DNA of 45,596 nucleotides from Chitinophagaceae bacterium UBA4857. GTDB taxonomy: Bacteria > Bacteroidota > Bacteroidia > Chitinophagales > Chitinophagaceae. Under the pieces are notes generated by a model. It made no database searches. It saw only the letters and a program-made list of their open reading frames with translations, and had not been told where the DNA came from. Made by a program: the position numbers and the translations under genes. The DNA lies in assembly GCA_002399735.1 (NCBI GenBank), contig DHEF01000006.1, positions 1 to 45,596 of the forward strand. Direction: 5' to 3'. Below are positions 1 to 7,967 of this stretch, piece after piece; within the stretch, counting starts at the first letter, position 1, and each line of letters opens with the position of its first letter.

Positions 1-49
1 AACTAGCAACTTGAATTAATTAGAAAATTTGAAAATGACATATACAGCA

Positions 50-583
50 TTACGCAGTGTTGGTTCTAAACTTCATTTTACGGGCAAACAACAACTCGGT
101 AGTAATAATTAGCAACATACTAATAGCCGTTGTAGACAATACTTTTTGTATAAACAGGAAAAACGAACCGAAAGATAACCACTCTAAAAACGTGAGATAG
201 GTATTATGAAAGAAGGTTAATACAAAAGCGTAAATAAGATAGGGCGTCCAACCCATAGCCTTTGGCGAAGGCTCACGGTAAGTAAATTCATTAGCATCTT
301 TGGGTGCCAAAATATTAATGATAAACGGACGCAAATAGGCTATTAACAAACAAGCCGCAGCATGCAAACCGGGTGTAAGTGTAAAATAATCCAAGGCTAA
401 GCCGGTGAAAAAACTAATAATTAATAACCAGCCGCGGGATACAGAAAAAGGCAACCACAGTATAAATAAAAAATATAAATATGGAATAACTAACTGATGC
501 AGGTGGGGCACAGCATTTAACACATATACCTGTATTAGTATAAACAAAATAAAACGAAGTATATTTCTTAATAAATCACTCAC
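50..583 (-). CDS. mreD: Rod shape-determining protein MreD
   Basis: Inner-membrane subunit of the elongasome; with MreC it links cytoplasmic MreB to the periplasmic cell-wall synthases. The 177-residue product is almost entirely hydrophobic with about five membrane segments (roughly residues 8-25, 30-50, 52-70, 75-95 and 140-168), the usual size and shape for MreD, which is poorly conserved in sequence. It is identified mainly by position, directly behind mreC. The start codon is GTG at 581-583 and its GTGA overlaps the mreC stop by 4 nt, so the two are probably translationally coupled. The usual downstream partners (a PBP2 and RodA) would lie beyond the window edge. Call is by membrane topology plus synteny. 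Confidence 0.9.
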   Translation of the reverse strand: MSDLLRNILRFILFILIQVYVLNAVPHLHQLVIPYLYFLFILWLPFSVSRGWLLIISFFTGLALDYFTLTPGLHAAACLLIAYLRPFIINILAPKDANEFTYREPSPKAMGWTPYLIYAFVLTFFHNTYLTFLEWLSFGSFFLFIQKVLSTTAISMLLIITTELLFARKMKFRTNTA

Positions 584-1464
584 CTGTTTGTAGTTGTTTT
601 TTTAATGTCGTTTATCTTACGCTGTGTTTCCTGATCCAGCTTCTGCATTTCCTCGTACTGCACATTTTCTACTACCGAAACTTGTTGCAGCGTAGCAAAG
701 TTGGCAATAGGCTTAACATTTAATACCAAAAAGTTAGTAGACGGATCTTTTACAATTGAAGCCACCCTGCCTACTAACATGCCTGCCGGATAACTTTTAG
801 AAAACCTGCCGGTAATAATGGTATCGCCAATTAATACCGAATCGCTTTTAGAAATGCCCTGTAAGGTTAACAAACCGGGTTGCTGCGCTTCCCAGGATAA
901 ACGACCGGCATTGCCTGTTTTTTTAAGCAATACGTTTACATTGTTTTGTACATGCAGCAAACTCATTACCTGGCTAAAGTTGGTGCCCACATTTACCACT
1001 TTGCCCACCAATCCTCCATTGGAGCTAAACACACCCATATCATCTTTTATACCATGGGCCGAGCCTTTGTTTATTTGCAGGTAATTTTTTTCAGCATTCA
1101 CGGTGTTGTACACCACTTGTGCCGGTGTCCATTTAAATAAACGTTTGCTGCCGGTACTGTCAAAAGGTATAGAGTCGCGGAAGTAGCCAACTGTTGAATC
1201 TACTTTTGTAAAATTATAATCCTGTAAGTTGCGCAAAGAGTCGTTAATGCGGTGTAGTCTTTTGTTTTCTTCCTTCATACGAAAAAAATCCTCCACCGTA
1301 TTGTAGCGGGTATTAAACCAACCGGTAACCTGGTTGGCAACACCAAGGCCTTTAGCCCTGTGCGACCGGTTATAGGTAAATAAAAACCATAAACTTATTG
1401 CCTGCAAAGCAATAAAAAGCAGGAATACAATATAACGCCGTATGAAAACTAAAATATTCCGCAT
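580..1464 (-). CDS. mreC: Rod shape-determining protein MreC
   Basis: Periplasmic scaffold of the elongasome. The 294-residue protein has one N-terminal membrane segment (about residues 10-30), then a coiled-coil stretch (about 55-80, containing MKEENKRLHRINDSLRNL) and the two beta-barrel subdomains typical of MreC (GSAHGIKDDMGVFSSNGGLVGKV is the diagnostic core, about 135-160). The C-terminus is short and charged (QKLDQETQRKINDIKK). It starts with ATG at 1462-1464, downstream of mreB and 4 nt overlapping mreD. A 138-nt gap with two hairpins separates it from mreB. Confidence 0.95.
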   Translation of the reverse strand: MRNILVFIRRYIVFLLFIALQAISLWFLFTYNRSHRAKGLGVANQVTGWFNTRYNTVEDFFRMKEENKRLHRINDSLRNLQDYNFTKVDSTVGYFRDSIPFDSTGSKRLFKWTPAQVVYNTVNAEKNYLQINKGSAHGIKDDMGVFSSNGGLVGKVVNVGTNFSQVMSLLHVQNNVNVLLKKTGNAGRLSWEAQQPGLLTLQGISKSDSVLIGDTIITGRFSKSYPAGMLVGRVASIVKDPSTNFLVLNVKPIANFATLQQVSVVENVQYEEMQKLDQETQRKINDIKKTTTNR

Positions 1465-1476
1465 ATAGGTTGTAAC

Positions 1477-1529
1477 GTAAAATAACCGGGTGTTTTATTA
1501 TTTAAACCCTTCGGGACTGGTTATTTTAC
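1477..1529 (-). other. Long hairpin in the mreB-mreC gap, just upstream of mreC
   Basis: GTAAAATAACC (1477-1487) and GGTTATTTTAC (1519-1529) are exact inverted repeats of 11 bp. They enclose a smaller inverted pair (GGGTGTTT / AAACCC). The structure lies 13 nt upstream of the mreC start on the transcribed strand. It could be an mRNA processing or stability element; the function is inferred only. Confidence 0.45.
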
Positions 1530-1564
1530 ATGAATAGATAACATTATCTGGAAATGTAATTTAC

Positions 1565-1596
1565 AAATACAGCCGGTATGTTACCCGGCTGTATTT
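1565..1596 (-). terminator. Hairpin directly after mreB (terminator or attenuating hairpin)
   Basis: AAATACAGCCGG (1565-1576) pairs perfectly with CCGGCTGTATTT (1585-1596) across an 8-nt loop, starting 7 nt past the mreB stop. On the minus strand the stem is followed by a poor U-run, so it may be only a partial terminator, which would lower mreCD expression relative to mreB. Confidence 0.55.
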
Positions 1597-1602
1597 AATT
1601 TT

Positions 1603-2628
1603 TTATCGCATTACAAACGGATACCTGTCGTAATGTTTTAAAGCAATACCTGTACCACGCACTACGCTTTTCAGCGGATCGTCGGCTACATGTACAGGTA
1701 ATTTAATTTTTTGGCTTAACCTTTTATCCAAACCACGTAACAAAGCACCACCACCTGTTAGGTATAAACCACGGCGGTAAATATCGCCGGCCAGCTCGGG
1801 TGGAGTTTGTTCCAATGCTTTTAAAATAGCTTCTTCTATTTTAAAAATGCTTTTATCCAGTGCTTCGGCAATTTCCTGATAACTAACCATAATTTGTTTA
1901 GGAATACCGGTTACCAGGTCACGTCCGTTTACCGGAATATCATCTGGCGGATTGTCTAAATCTTTCATGGCAGCACCTACCTGAATTTTAATTTGCTCTG
2001 CAGTACGTTCGCCAATTAGTAAACTATGGTAGCGGCGTAATGCTTCCATAATATCAGCAGTAAACTCATCACCTGCTACACGAATACTTTGGTCGCACAC
2101 AATACCTGCCAGGGCAATAACCGTAATACCGGTAGTACCACCTCCAATATCAATAATCATATTACCAACAGGTTCTTCCACATCTATACCAATACCCAAG
2201 GCGGCGGCCATAGGTTCGTGAATAAGATATACTTCTTTTGCTCCAGCTTGCTCGGCACTGTCACGTACCGCACGTTTCTCCACCTCGGTAATGGATGAGG
2301 GAATACAAATCATCATTCTCCAGCTTGGCGGAAAAAGAGGTTTTTTGGGGTAAACCAATTTTATTAACTCACGAATCATTAGTTCCGCAGCATTAAAGTC
2401 GGCAATTACACCATCCTTTAACGGCCTTACGGTACGTATGCTTTCATGGGTTTTTTCGTGCATCATTAAGGCCTTTTTACCTACTGCCAACACCTCTTTG
2501 GGGTTGTTACGGTTAAGGGCAACAATGCTGGGTTCATTTACTGCTACTTCGTCGTTATGTATAATAAGGGTATTTGCGGTACCCAGATCCATTGCTATTT
2601 CTTGTGTAAACCAATTAAAAAGTCCCAT
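1603..2628 (-). CDS. mreB: Rod shape-determining protein MreB (bacterial actin)
   Basis: Actin-like ATPase that polymerises under the inner membrane and directs lateral wall synthesis. The phosphate-1 motif DLGTANT (residues 14-20), the second phosphate loop region (NMIIDIGGGTTGITVIAL) and the C-terminal adenosine motif (LYLTGGGALLRGLDKRL) are all present. The reading frame is open 30 codons further upstream, but ATG at 2626-2628 (MGLFNWFTQEIAMDLG) is chosen. It gives 341 residues, the normal MreB length, and follows a promoter by about 20 nt, while the longer version has no family counterpart. The short amphipathic N-terminus (MGLFNWFT) fits membrane binding. Confidence 0.97.
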   Translation of the reverse strand: MGLFNWFTQEIAMDLGTANTLIIHNDEVAVNEPSIVALNRNNPKEVLAVGKKALMMHEKTHESIRTVRPLKDGVIADFNAAELMIRELIKLVYPKKPLFPPSWRMMICIPSSITEVEKRAVRDSAEQAGAKEVYLIHEPMAAALGIGIDVEEPVGNMIIDIGGGTTGITVIALAGIVCDQSIRVAGDEFTADIMEALRRYHSLLIGERTAEQIKIQVGAAMKDLDNPPDDIPVNGRDLVTGIPKQIMVSYQEIAEALDKSIFKIEEAILKALEQTPPELAGDIYRRGLYLTGGGALLRGLDKRLSQKIKLPVHVADDPLKSVVRGTGIALKHYDRYPFVMR

Positions 2629-2653
2629 GCTAAAAACGCTTGAATTAAGTGTG

Positions 2654-2685
2654 CAAAGTTGGAGGAAATAATTCGAATAAACAAA
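2654..2685 (-). promoter_or_regulatory. Bacteroidota-type promoter of mreB
   Basis: On the minus strand TTTG (2682-2685) is followed after 20 nt by CAACTTTG (2654-2661), one mismatch from the Bacteroidota -7 consensus TAnnTTTG. The predicted transcript starts about 20 nt before the ATG at 2628 and supports that start over the upstream in-frame one. Confidence 0.6.
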
Positions 2686-2942
2686 GCTAAAACCCTTGTA
2701 AATATTGCTTTCTTTCAAATATTTATTTTGCCGGCAGCAACCATTTTAAAAATCAAACTCAGGGCTTTAGTTTATTGCTGAGTAATATACTTAATTAAAT
2801 CCATGCTTTGTGAATAACATTAGAACGAAGTTTTAAACAAATTATTTTTTTGGCACAATAATAGTATTTGTACCTGCAACTAACCTATTGAAAAAACCGT
2901 TTTCCGTACACTTCTATATATATGGTTACTTTAATCTATCAG

Positions 2943-2980
2943 CAAAAAGTAAGGGGATGATTATTTCATCCCCTCTTTTA
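2943..2980 (-). terminator. Terminator downstream of tryptophan 2,3-dioxygenase
   Basis: GGGGATGA (2953-2960) and TCATCCCC (2966-2973) form a perfect 8-bp stem with a 5-nt loop. On the minus strand the stem is followed by TTACTTTTTG. It lies 25-60 nt past the stop at 3005. The other strand is also followed by T-rich sequence, but no plus-strand gene feeds into it. The rest of the 2719-2940 gap shows nothing recognisable. Confidence 0.65.
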
Positions 2981-3004
2981 TTTGTTGGTATAACTATGTT
3001 TTTA

Positions 3005-4114
3005 TCACGCATGTACAAAGCCCAGCTTAGCTTCTACCGATTGTGGCAAAGCCGGCAACCGCCTGCGTTCTATTAAAAAGCTGTTCAGTTGCGCCACTTC
3101 CCTGAAAATATAATGTTTGTCTGCCGCACCTTTTAAATAATCTTTTCCTGTACTGCCTCCGGTACCAATGCGGGTGCCTATAATACGGTGTACCATATTC
3201 ATATGGCGGTAACGCCACGAACTTAATTGTACATCCATTTCTAACAAACCCGTAAGTAGTTGAAAAGGCTGTTGCAATAACGGATAACCACGGTATAACA
3301 TAATAAACAGTGCTGCCCTGGAAGCCTTTGCCGACAAGTGTTTCATAGTTACACCTTGTTGCGGAGTAGCCGGAGTGCCACTACCATAACCCATGGGGCA
3401 ACCGCCGCCTGTTGGTGCAGCACTTACGTCGGGTTGGGCAGCAGTAGTTATTACCGGCTCATCGTTAAAGAAAATGCTATCAAACAATTGCAGGTTATTT
3501 TTTTCAGCTTCAGCCAGGCTATTATCGTAAGCCTTACGGTATTGTTGCCAAAAAGGTTCAGCACCAAAAGCAGTTTCATCATCAAAAAACGGCATACGCT
3601 CCAGCCAATTGTTTACCAGCTCAAAAAGCGATTCACTGTTTTCTGCGTTTTTTATCACATTAATATGATCGGGCCTAAGCTGTGCTGTGTAATACTCCTT
3701 TCCATGCCGTTCTTCAAACTTCAGGCCCAGCTTGGCTTCCAGCTCTTTAAACTGCCAGCTCTGAAAACCCGATGCTGGTCGCAACATATCCCGGAAATCC
3801 AGAAAATCCATCGGCGTCATGGTTTCCATAATATCAAATTGGTGCACCAACACCCGCATAATAGTAGCCATACGGTTAAGACGGTGTACTGCAGTTTGCA
3901 ACTCAGGCGAGTTGTCGTTCAATGGCGATTTATTCATGGTAGCAATAATAGAATCCAGCTCGTAATGTATTTGCTTAAACCAAAGCTCATAAGCCTGGTG
4001 AATAATAATAAACAACATTTCGTCGTGGGCCGGTGTTTGCAGCTTATCGCTTTCGGTTTGCTGGGCCGATAAAATTTTTTCTAACTGCAAATAATCGTGA
4101 TAGTTAACTGCCAT
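3005..4114 (-). CDS. kynA: Tryptophan 2,3-dioxygenase
   Basis: Heme enzyme that opens the indole ring of L-tryptophan to give N-formylkynurenine, the first step of the kynurenine route. The family signature HDEMLFIIIHQAYELWFKQI (residues 30-49) carries the distal histidine (about H39). WRYRHMNMVHRIIG near residue 300 covers the proximal heme region, and GTGGSTG is the substrate-binding loop. At 369 residues it is longer than the well-studied ~300-residue bacterial enzymes. Part of the excess is a low-complexity insert around 230-255 rich in Gly, Ala and Pro with a Cys-Pro pair (GGGCPMGYG). No other kynurenine gene is nearby, so it appears to stand alone. Start is the ATG at 4112-4114. Confidence 0.95.
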   Translation of the reverse strand: MAVNYHDYLQLEKILSAQQTESDKLQTPAHDEMLFIIIHQAYELWFKQIHYELDSIIATMNKSPLNDNSPELQTAVHRLNRMATIMRVLVHQFDIMETMTPMDFLDFRDMLRPASGFQSWQFKELEAKLGLKFEERHGKEYYTAQLRPDHINVIKNAENSESLFELVNNWLERMPFFDDETAFGAEPFWQQYRKAYDNSLAEAEKNNLQLFDSIFFNDEPVITTAAQPDVSAAPTGGGCPMGYGSGTPATPQQGVTMKHLSAKASRAALFIMLYRGYPLLQQPFQLLTGLLEMDVQLSSWRYRHMNMVHRIIGTRIGTGGSTGKDYLKGAADKHYIFREVAQLNSFLIERRRLPALPQSVEAKLGFVHA

Positions 4115-4271
4115 ATTGCGAAGTATTTTTAAAAACCAATTAACGCCACAAGGTAAATTTATTTCCGCAGTGTGTAATCAATAGTTCCAAAGTTCAATGT
4201 TCAAAAGTTCAATGTTATCGTGAAAAGGTGAAGTCCCTTTCTATATACTAAATACGATATACTGCATGCTA

Positions 4272-4372
4272 ATTTATGTTGCCAGCTGTAGTAATGCTAA
4301 TCAGCTTTGGTTGTGTCACTCACTGCATCGTCCCGTTCGCTTATCAGCATCGTGTTATGCTACGGTCGTTTT
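4272..4372 (+). repeat. Dispersed intergenic element, copy a (in the 4115-4559 gap)
   Basis: The head TTATGTTGCCAGCTGTAGTA matches other gap sequences in this window. The end GCATCGTGTTATGCTACGGT recurs nearly unchanged at about 45411-45430. The copy lies between the divergent kynA and ffh genes. The remainder of the gap holds short degenerate words (TTCAATGTTCAAAAGTTCAA near 4194; TCAATTGTCAATTCAGTC near 4436) like those in other gaps, and no convincing gene. Confidence 0.65.
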
Positions 4373-4534
4373 AGTATGGCAGCTCTTTTAATAGTTCATG
4401 GGAAAGTGGGCAGTCAGTAGTTAATTTCGATTTTTTCAATTGTCAATTCAGTCTTACGGACTTACCAACTTTCCAACTCCCTTACTTTCCCTCCCTATTC
4501 CTAGCTTTCTGCTTCATTATTGGAATTTTACTGT

Positions 4535-4542
4535 TAATTTTG
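4535..4542 (+). promoter_or_regulatory. -7 box of ffh
   Basis: TAATTTTG is a perfect match to the Bacteroidota -7 consensus TAnnTTTG, placed 18 nt before the ffh ATG at 4560. A clear -33 TTTG at the normal spacing is not seen. It supports the ATG at 4560 because any start further upstream would lie outside this transcript. Confidence 0.5.
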
Positions 4543-4559
4543 CCCGTTTAAGCGTAGTT

Positions 4560-5882
4560 ATGTTTCAAAATTTATCAGAAAAGTTAGAATCGGCCTTTAA
4601 AGGCCTGAAAGGTCAAAGCCGTATTACGGAGTTAAATATTGCTTCTACCGTAAAGGAAATTCGCCGTGCATTAATTGATGCCGACGTTAACTATAAAATT
4701 GCCAAAGAGTTTACCGATAAAATTAAGGACAAAGCTGTTGGCGAAAAGGTAATTAACGCCATTAGCCCCGGCCAGTTAATGACCAAAATTGTTAAGGACG
4801 AACTTACCGAACTGATGGGCGGTGAGGAAGCAGTTTTTAACGCAAAAGGTAATCCGGCCGTTATTTTAATTGCAGGTTTACAAGGTAGTGGTAAAACCAC
4901 TTTTAGTGGTAAACTGGCTAACTTTTTAAAAAGCAAAAAAGGCTTAAACCCAATGTTGGTTGCGGCGGACATTTACCGACCTGCAGCCATGGAACAGTTA
5001 CGTGTTTTAGGAGAGCAAATTGGTGTAGATGTACATATTGAACTGGAAAATAAAGATGCCGTTAGCATTGCACAAAATGCGGTAAAAGAAGCCCGCAGTA
5101 AAAATAAAAATGTAGTTATTATAGATACTGCCGGTCGTTTGGCCATTGATGAGGTGATGATGACCGAAGTAGCAAACGTACGAGCTGCAGTTAACCCGCA
5201 GGAAATTTTATTTGTTGTAGATAGTATGACCGGCCAGGATGCGGTTAATACAGCTAAAGCATTTAACGAGCGCCTTGACTTTACCGGTGTGGTACTTACC
5301 AAATTAGATGGTGATACCCGTGGTGGTGCGGCTTTATCTATTAAGTACACAGTTAACAAACCTATTAAGTTTGTAAGCAGTGGCGAAAAAATGGATACGC
5401 TGGATGTGTTTTACCCCGAAAGGATGGCACAGCGTATTTTAGGCATGGGTGATATTACAACCCTTGTGGAAAGAGCACAGGCACAGTTTGACGAAGTAGA
5501 AGCTAAAAAACTGGAAGGTAAAATACGTAAGAATAAATTTGACTTTGCCGACTTTAAAGCTCAGTTAGAGCAATTAAAAAAAATGGGCAATATGAAGGAT
5601 TTATTAGGTATGATTCCCGGCCTTGGCAGCAAAATGAAAGATATTGAGATTGACGACAATGCTTTTAAGGGTATTGAAGCCATGATCAACTCCATGACAC
5701 CTGCCGAACGTGCCGACCCGGATTTAATTGATACCAACCGTAAAAAGCGTATTGCCAAAGGATCAGGTAAGGATATTAGTGAGGTAAACAACTTTATGAA
5801 ACAGTTTGACCAAATGCGAGATATGATGAAAAATATGAATAAGATGGGCATGTTTGGTAAAATGATGGGCATGAAACGTTAA
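4560..5882 (+). CDS. ffh: Signal recognition particle protein Ffh (SRP54)
   Basis: GTPase that binds signal sequences and 4.5S RNA and delivers ribosome-nascent chains to FtsY. The order is N-domain helix bundle (1-90), G-domain with GLQGSGKTT (106-114), DTAGR (189-193) and TKLDGD (247-252), then a methionine-rich M-domain (about 320-440) ending in a run of Met, Lys and Gly (NMNKMGMFGKMMGMKR). The open frame extends 40 codons upstream into intergenic repeat-like sequence. ATG 4560 (MFQNLSEKLESAFKGLKG) is chosen because it matches the conserved N-terminus and a -7 box lies just upstream. The product is 440 residues, normal for the family. Confidence 0.97.
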   Translation: MFQNLSEKLESAFKGLKGQSRITELNIASTVKEIRRALIDADVNYKIAKEFTDKIKDKAVGEKVINAISPGQLMTKIVKDELTELMGGEEAVFNAKGNPAVILIAGLQGSGKTTFSGKLANFLKSKKGLNPMLVAADIYRPAAMEQLRVLGEQIGVDVHIELENKDAVSIAQNAVKEARSKNKNVVIIDTAGRLAIDEVMMTEVANVRAAVNPQEILFVVDSMTGQDAVNTAKAFNERLDFTGVVLTKLDGDTRGGAALSIKYTVNKPIKFVSSGEKMDTLDVFYPERMAQRILGMGDITTLVERAQAQFDEVEAKKLEGKIRKNKFDFADFKAQLEQLKKMGNMKDLLGMIPGLGSKMKDIEIDDNAFKGIEAMINSMTPAERADPDLIDTNRKKRIAKGSGKDISEVNNFMKQFDQMRDMMKNMNKMGMFGKMMGMKR

Positions 5883-5905
5883 CAATCGGAGCATATAAAT
5901 TTTTT

Positions 5906-5942
5906 AAAAGGGTTTTAATCAAAAGATTAGAGCCCTTTTTTG
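5906..5942 (+). terminator. Intrinsic terminator of ffh
   Basis: GGGTTTTAATC, loop AAAA, then GATTAGAGCCC form an 11-bp stem with two G-U pairs, followed by TTTTTT. It lies 24 nt past the ffh stop. Confidence 0.85.
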
Positions 5943-5983
5943 TTAATTGGGCATAAAGAAATTTTAAAACAAGGCTAGTTCAT

Positions 5984-6014
5984 TTTGTTAGTTTAACCTC
6001 AATGCTTAATTTTG
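5984..6014 (+). promoter_or_regulatory. Promoter of rpsP
   Basis: TTTG (5984-5987), a 19-nt spacer, then TAATTTTG (6007-6014): an exact match to the Bacteroidota housekeeping promoter. The predicted start of transcription is near 6020, leaving about 50 nt of leader before the rpsP ATG. Together with the ffh terminator it makes rpsP a separate transcription unit. Confidence 0.75.
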
Positions 6015-6072
6015 TCGTCCGGTATCAACCGGAACTAACAATTATTGTTTAACGCTGTTAAATTTCTATTTA

Positions 6073-6522
6073 ATGTCAGCAAAAATCAGACTTCAACGTC
6101 ATGGGTCTAAAAAAAGACCTTTCTACTTCATCGTAGTAGCCGATGCACGTGCACCACGTGACGGAAAATTCATTCAGAAATTAGGTACTTACAACCCTTT
6201 AACTGTACCGGCAACTATTCAGTTGGACCGTCAGAAAGCTTTAGAGTGGTTACATAACGGTGCTCAACCCACCGATACTGTACGCCGTATTTTAAGCTTT
6301 AAAGGAGTATTGTACCTTAAACACTTGCTTCGCGGTGTGGGCTTAGGCCTTTTTGATGATGCAACTGCAATGGAGAAGTTCACAAAGTGGACTACAGAGC
6401 ACGAAGCTCAAATTAAAAAACGCCAGGAAGATGCTGCTCGCAACAAAAGAAACCGCAGACCAGCACCAGGTCGTAGACCTGTTGAAAGAAGAGCGGAGAC
6501 TGAAGGCGGAAGCGAGGCTTAA
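6073..6522 (+). CDS. rpsP: 30S ribosomal protein S16 (bS16)
   Basis: Small-subunit assembly protein. The N-terminal ~80 residues hold the conserved S16 fold (MSAKIRLQRHGSKKRPFYFI, DARAPRDGKFIQKLGTYNPL, then TDTVRRILSFKGVL). The 149-residue product continues with a lysine/arginine-rich tail (about 95-149: KKRQEDAARNKRNRRPAPG) not found in the ~80-90 residue proteobacterial protein but common in Bacteroidota. It is not followed by rimM or trmD as in many bacteria; it ends at a strong terminator. Confidence 0.97.
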   Translation: MSAKIRLQRHGSKKRPFYFIVVADARAPRDGKFIQKLGTYNPLTVPATIQLDRQKALEWLHNGAQPTDTVRRILSFKGVLYLKHLLRGVGLGLFDDATAMEKFTKWTTEHEAQIKKRQEDAARNKRNRRPAPGRRPVERRAETEGGSEA

Positions 6523-6552
6523 TTATATCCCTCAAAATCCTGAAAGTTTGTT

Positions 6553-6584
6553 AAAGGCAACATCGTTAAGGTGTTGCCTTTTTT
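6553..6584. terminator. Terminator between convergent rpsP and the membrane-protein gene
   Basis: AAAGGCAACA (6553-6562) pairs with TGTTGCCTTT (6572-6581) around a 9-nt loop, followed by TTTT on the plus strand. The stop codon of the minus-strand gene (6566-6568) lies inside the loop, so the same hairpin forms at the 3' end of both transcripts and may act on both strands, better for rpsP. Confidence 0.8.
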
Positions 6585-7423
6585 GTGTGCTTTTGTATAA
6601 ACAGCAAAACAGGAAACAAAGTAAGTAACAGCAATACATTATCAATAATAAAAACACTGGTAAAAAAATAGCCTCCTATGGCAAAAAGGAAATAGGCAAT
6701 CAGTAAAAGGCCATCATACCTGTATGTAAAAAAAGCGGTGATAAATACCAGCTCAATTAATACCATCAACACCCATAAAACTACTGCCAGTTGTGTGTTA
6801 CCCGCAATATATAGTTGTAACTGTTGTATTAAAGTTTGTTGCTCCTGTAAGGAAGCATACACATTTTGCGCCTGTAATACACCTTGCAACTGACCTTTGT
6901 AAAACACATTTCCCCTCATTATTTTCCATATGGCAGCACTGGCAAATGCAAAGGCAAAATAATACCTGCTTGCTGCCAGCAGAAAAGCAAACTTACGTTT
7001 ATGGGTTACTATAAAAGGAAAAGTAGTTACCAATACGCCGATAAAAGCGTAGTGGTGGCCTGTTATTAAGTTAAACAATAAATAGTACAAAACATACAAT
7101 ACATAAAACACTACAACCGATTTAGCTTGTTGTGGTTTTACAAAACTTACAACAGCAGTAATAACTAATAAACTATCAAAACAAATGGCGGCAACTTTAT
7201 TACCGGCTATTAACTGTGGTATATGCAGCAACATGGTTAACCAATAGGCAGGGTCTATTTCCTGGTATAAAATAGGGTTAAGCCCCAACTGAGAAACAAA
7301 CAGTTTTGTATAAAAATTATACGCCAGTATCAGCAAAATACCGCCAAACAATACACGTTGTAATGTATTGCGATTAGCAGCGGCTGTTGCCAGATAGGTA
7401 TTAATATTCAATAATGGTTTCAA
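6566..7423 (-). CDS. Multi-pass membrane protein, HTTM/DoxX-like in layout
   Basis: The 285 residues form about seven or eight hydrophobic segments with short loops. A histidine pair (GHHYAFIGVL, about residues 120-130) and an aromatic-rich segment after it (SRYYFAFAFASAAIWKIMRG) recall HTTM (vitamin K-dependent carboxylase-like) and DoxX-type membrane proteins, but the match is too loose for a family call. No in-frame ATG exists near the N-terminus. The likely start is TTG at 7421-7423 (overlapping the upstream gene by 23 nt) or TTG at 7409-7411. That overlap implies translational coupling with the 177-residue neighbour, so the two probably work together in the inner membrane. Function unknown. 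Confidence 0.75.
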   Translation of the reverse strand: MKPLLNINTYLATAAANRNTLQRVLFGGILLILAYNFYTKLFVSQLGLNPILYQEIDPAYWLTMLLHIPQLIAGNKVAAICFDSLLVITAVVSFVKPQQAKSVVVFYVLYVLYYLLFNLITGHHYAFIGVLVTTFPFIVTHKRKFAFLLAASRYYFAFAFASAAIWKIMRGNVFYKGQLQGVLQAQNVYASLQEQQTLIQQLQLYIAGNTQLAVVLWVLMVLIELVFITAFFTYRYDGLLLIAYFLFAIGGYFFTSVFIIDNVLLLLTLFPVLLFIQKHTKKATP

Positions 7424-7934
7424 CAGTAGTTAATTGTGGCAATTGATTAGAAGGATTAATAAAATAAGTATGCCTTTGTAATTGATAATGTTGTACAGGT
7501 ATTTTCAGGTAGTTTTTAAGCTGGCTTATGTACCAATCAGGATATGCTTTTACCGCAGCACTATCATTTATAATATATTGCTTCATCGCTTGAAAAATAG
7601 ATGTATTGTAAATGGCAGGATACTTTTCCTGTATGCGGGTATCAACCACATCTACACCTTTGTTTTGTATAATACTATAATAGTTACCGGCAGTAGTTAA
7701 CAATATATCGTTTTGCCAATGGTTTAATTTATTGTACGGCATAGCTATACCATCAGTTATATGCTGATAAACCACCACCGTGTCGGCAGGTTGATGTTTT
7801 TGAGAATACATGCCAAACAGTAAAAATGGCGTTGCCTCCAGTTTTATGCAGGTAAAAGCAATTTGCAAAAAGCAAAAGGCCAGTATAAACCAATATAGCT
7901 TAGGATACTCTTTTTTAAGTTTTATGAAAAACAT
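7401..7934 (-). CDS. Membrane-anchored protein of unknown function
   Basis: 177 residues: a basic start (MFFIKLKKEYPK), one membrane segment (about 12-30), then a soluble, tyrosine-rich domain likely outside the cytoplasm. No family recognised. It overlaps the next gene by 23 nt and follows the esterase gene by 33 nt on the same strand, suggesting a three-gene unit (esterase, this protein, multi-pass membrane protein). A perfect hairpin sits 1 nt before its ATG. Confidence 0.7.
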   Translation of the reverse strand: MFFIKLKKEYPKLYWFILAFCFLQIAFTCIKLEATPFLLFGMYSQKHQPADTVVVYQHITDGIAMPYNKLNHWQNDILLTTAGNYYSIIQNKGVDVVDTRIQEKYPAIYNTSIFQAMKQYIINDSAAVKAYPDWYISQLKNYLKIPVQHYQLQRHTYFINPSNQLPQLTTVETIIEY

Positions 7935-7935
7935 A

Positions 7936-7951
7936 TTGCCGGTTTCGGCAA
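7936..7951 (-). promoter_or_regulatory. Hairpin abutting the start codon of the 177-residue gene
   Basis: TTGCCG (7946-7951 read on the minus strand), loop AAAC, CGGCAA (7936-7941), then one base and the ATG at 7932-7934. The structure would hinder initiation unless opened. A ribosome ending the upstream esterase at 7968-7970 would come within about 17 nt of it, which fits translational coupling (inference). Confidence 0.4.
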
Positions 7952-7967
7952 CAAAATACTATTTATT

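Noticed and set aside
2888..3076. 62-codon plus-strand frame beside the kynA terminator
   Set aside because: It runs through the hairpin and into the end of kynA; no promoter or family evidence.
3338..4072. Long plus-strand open frame opposite tryptophan 2,3-dioxygenase
   Set aside because: It is fully inside the dioxygenase gene on the other strand, has an improbable composition (His/Phe/Leu rich), no domain and no promoter; a shadow of the real gene.
4115..4559. tRNA or other structured RNA in long gaps
   Set aside because: No T-loop GTTCGA-type signature or cloverleaf was seen in this or the other long gaps; the palindromic features belong to the dispersed elements.
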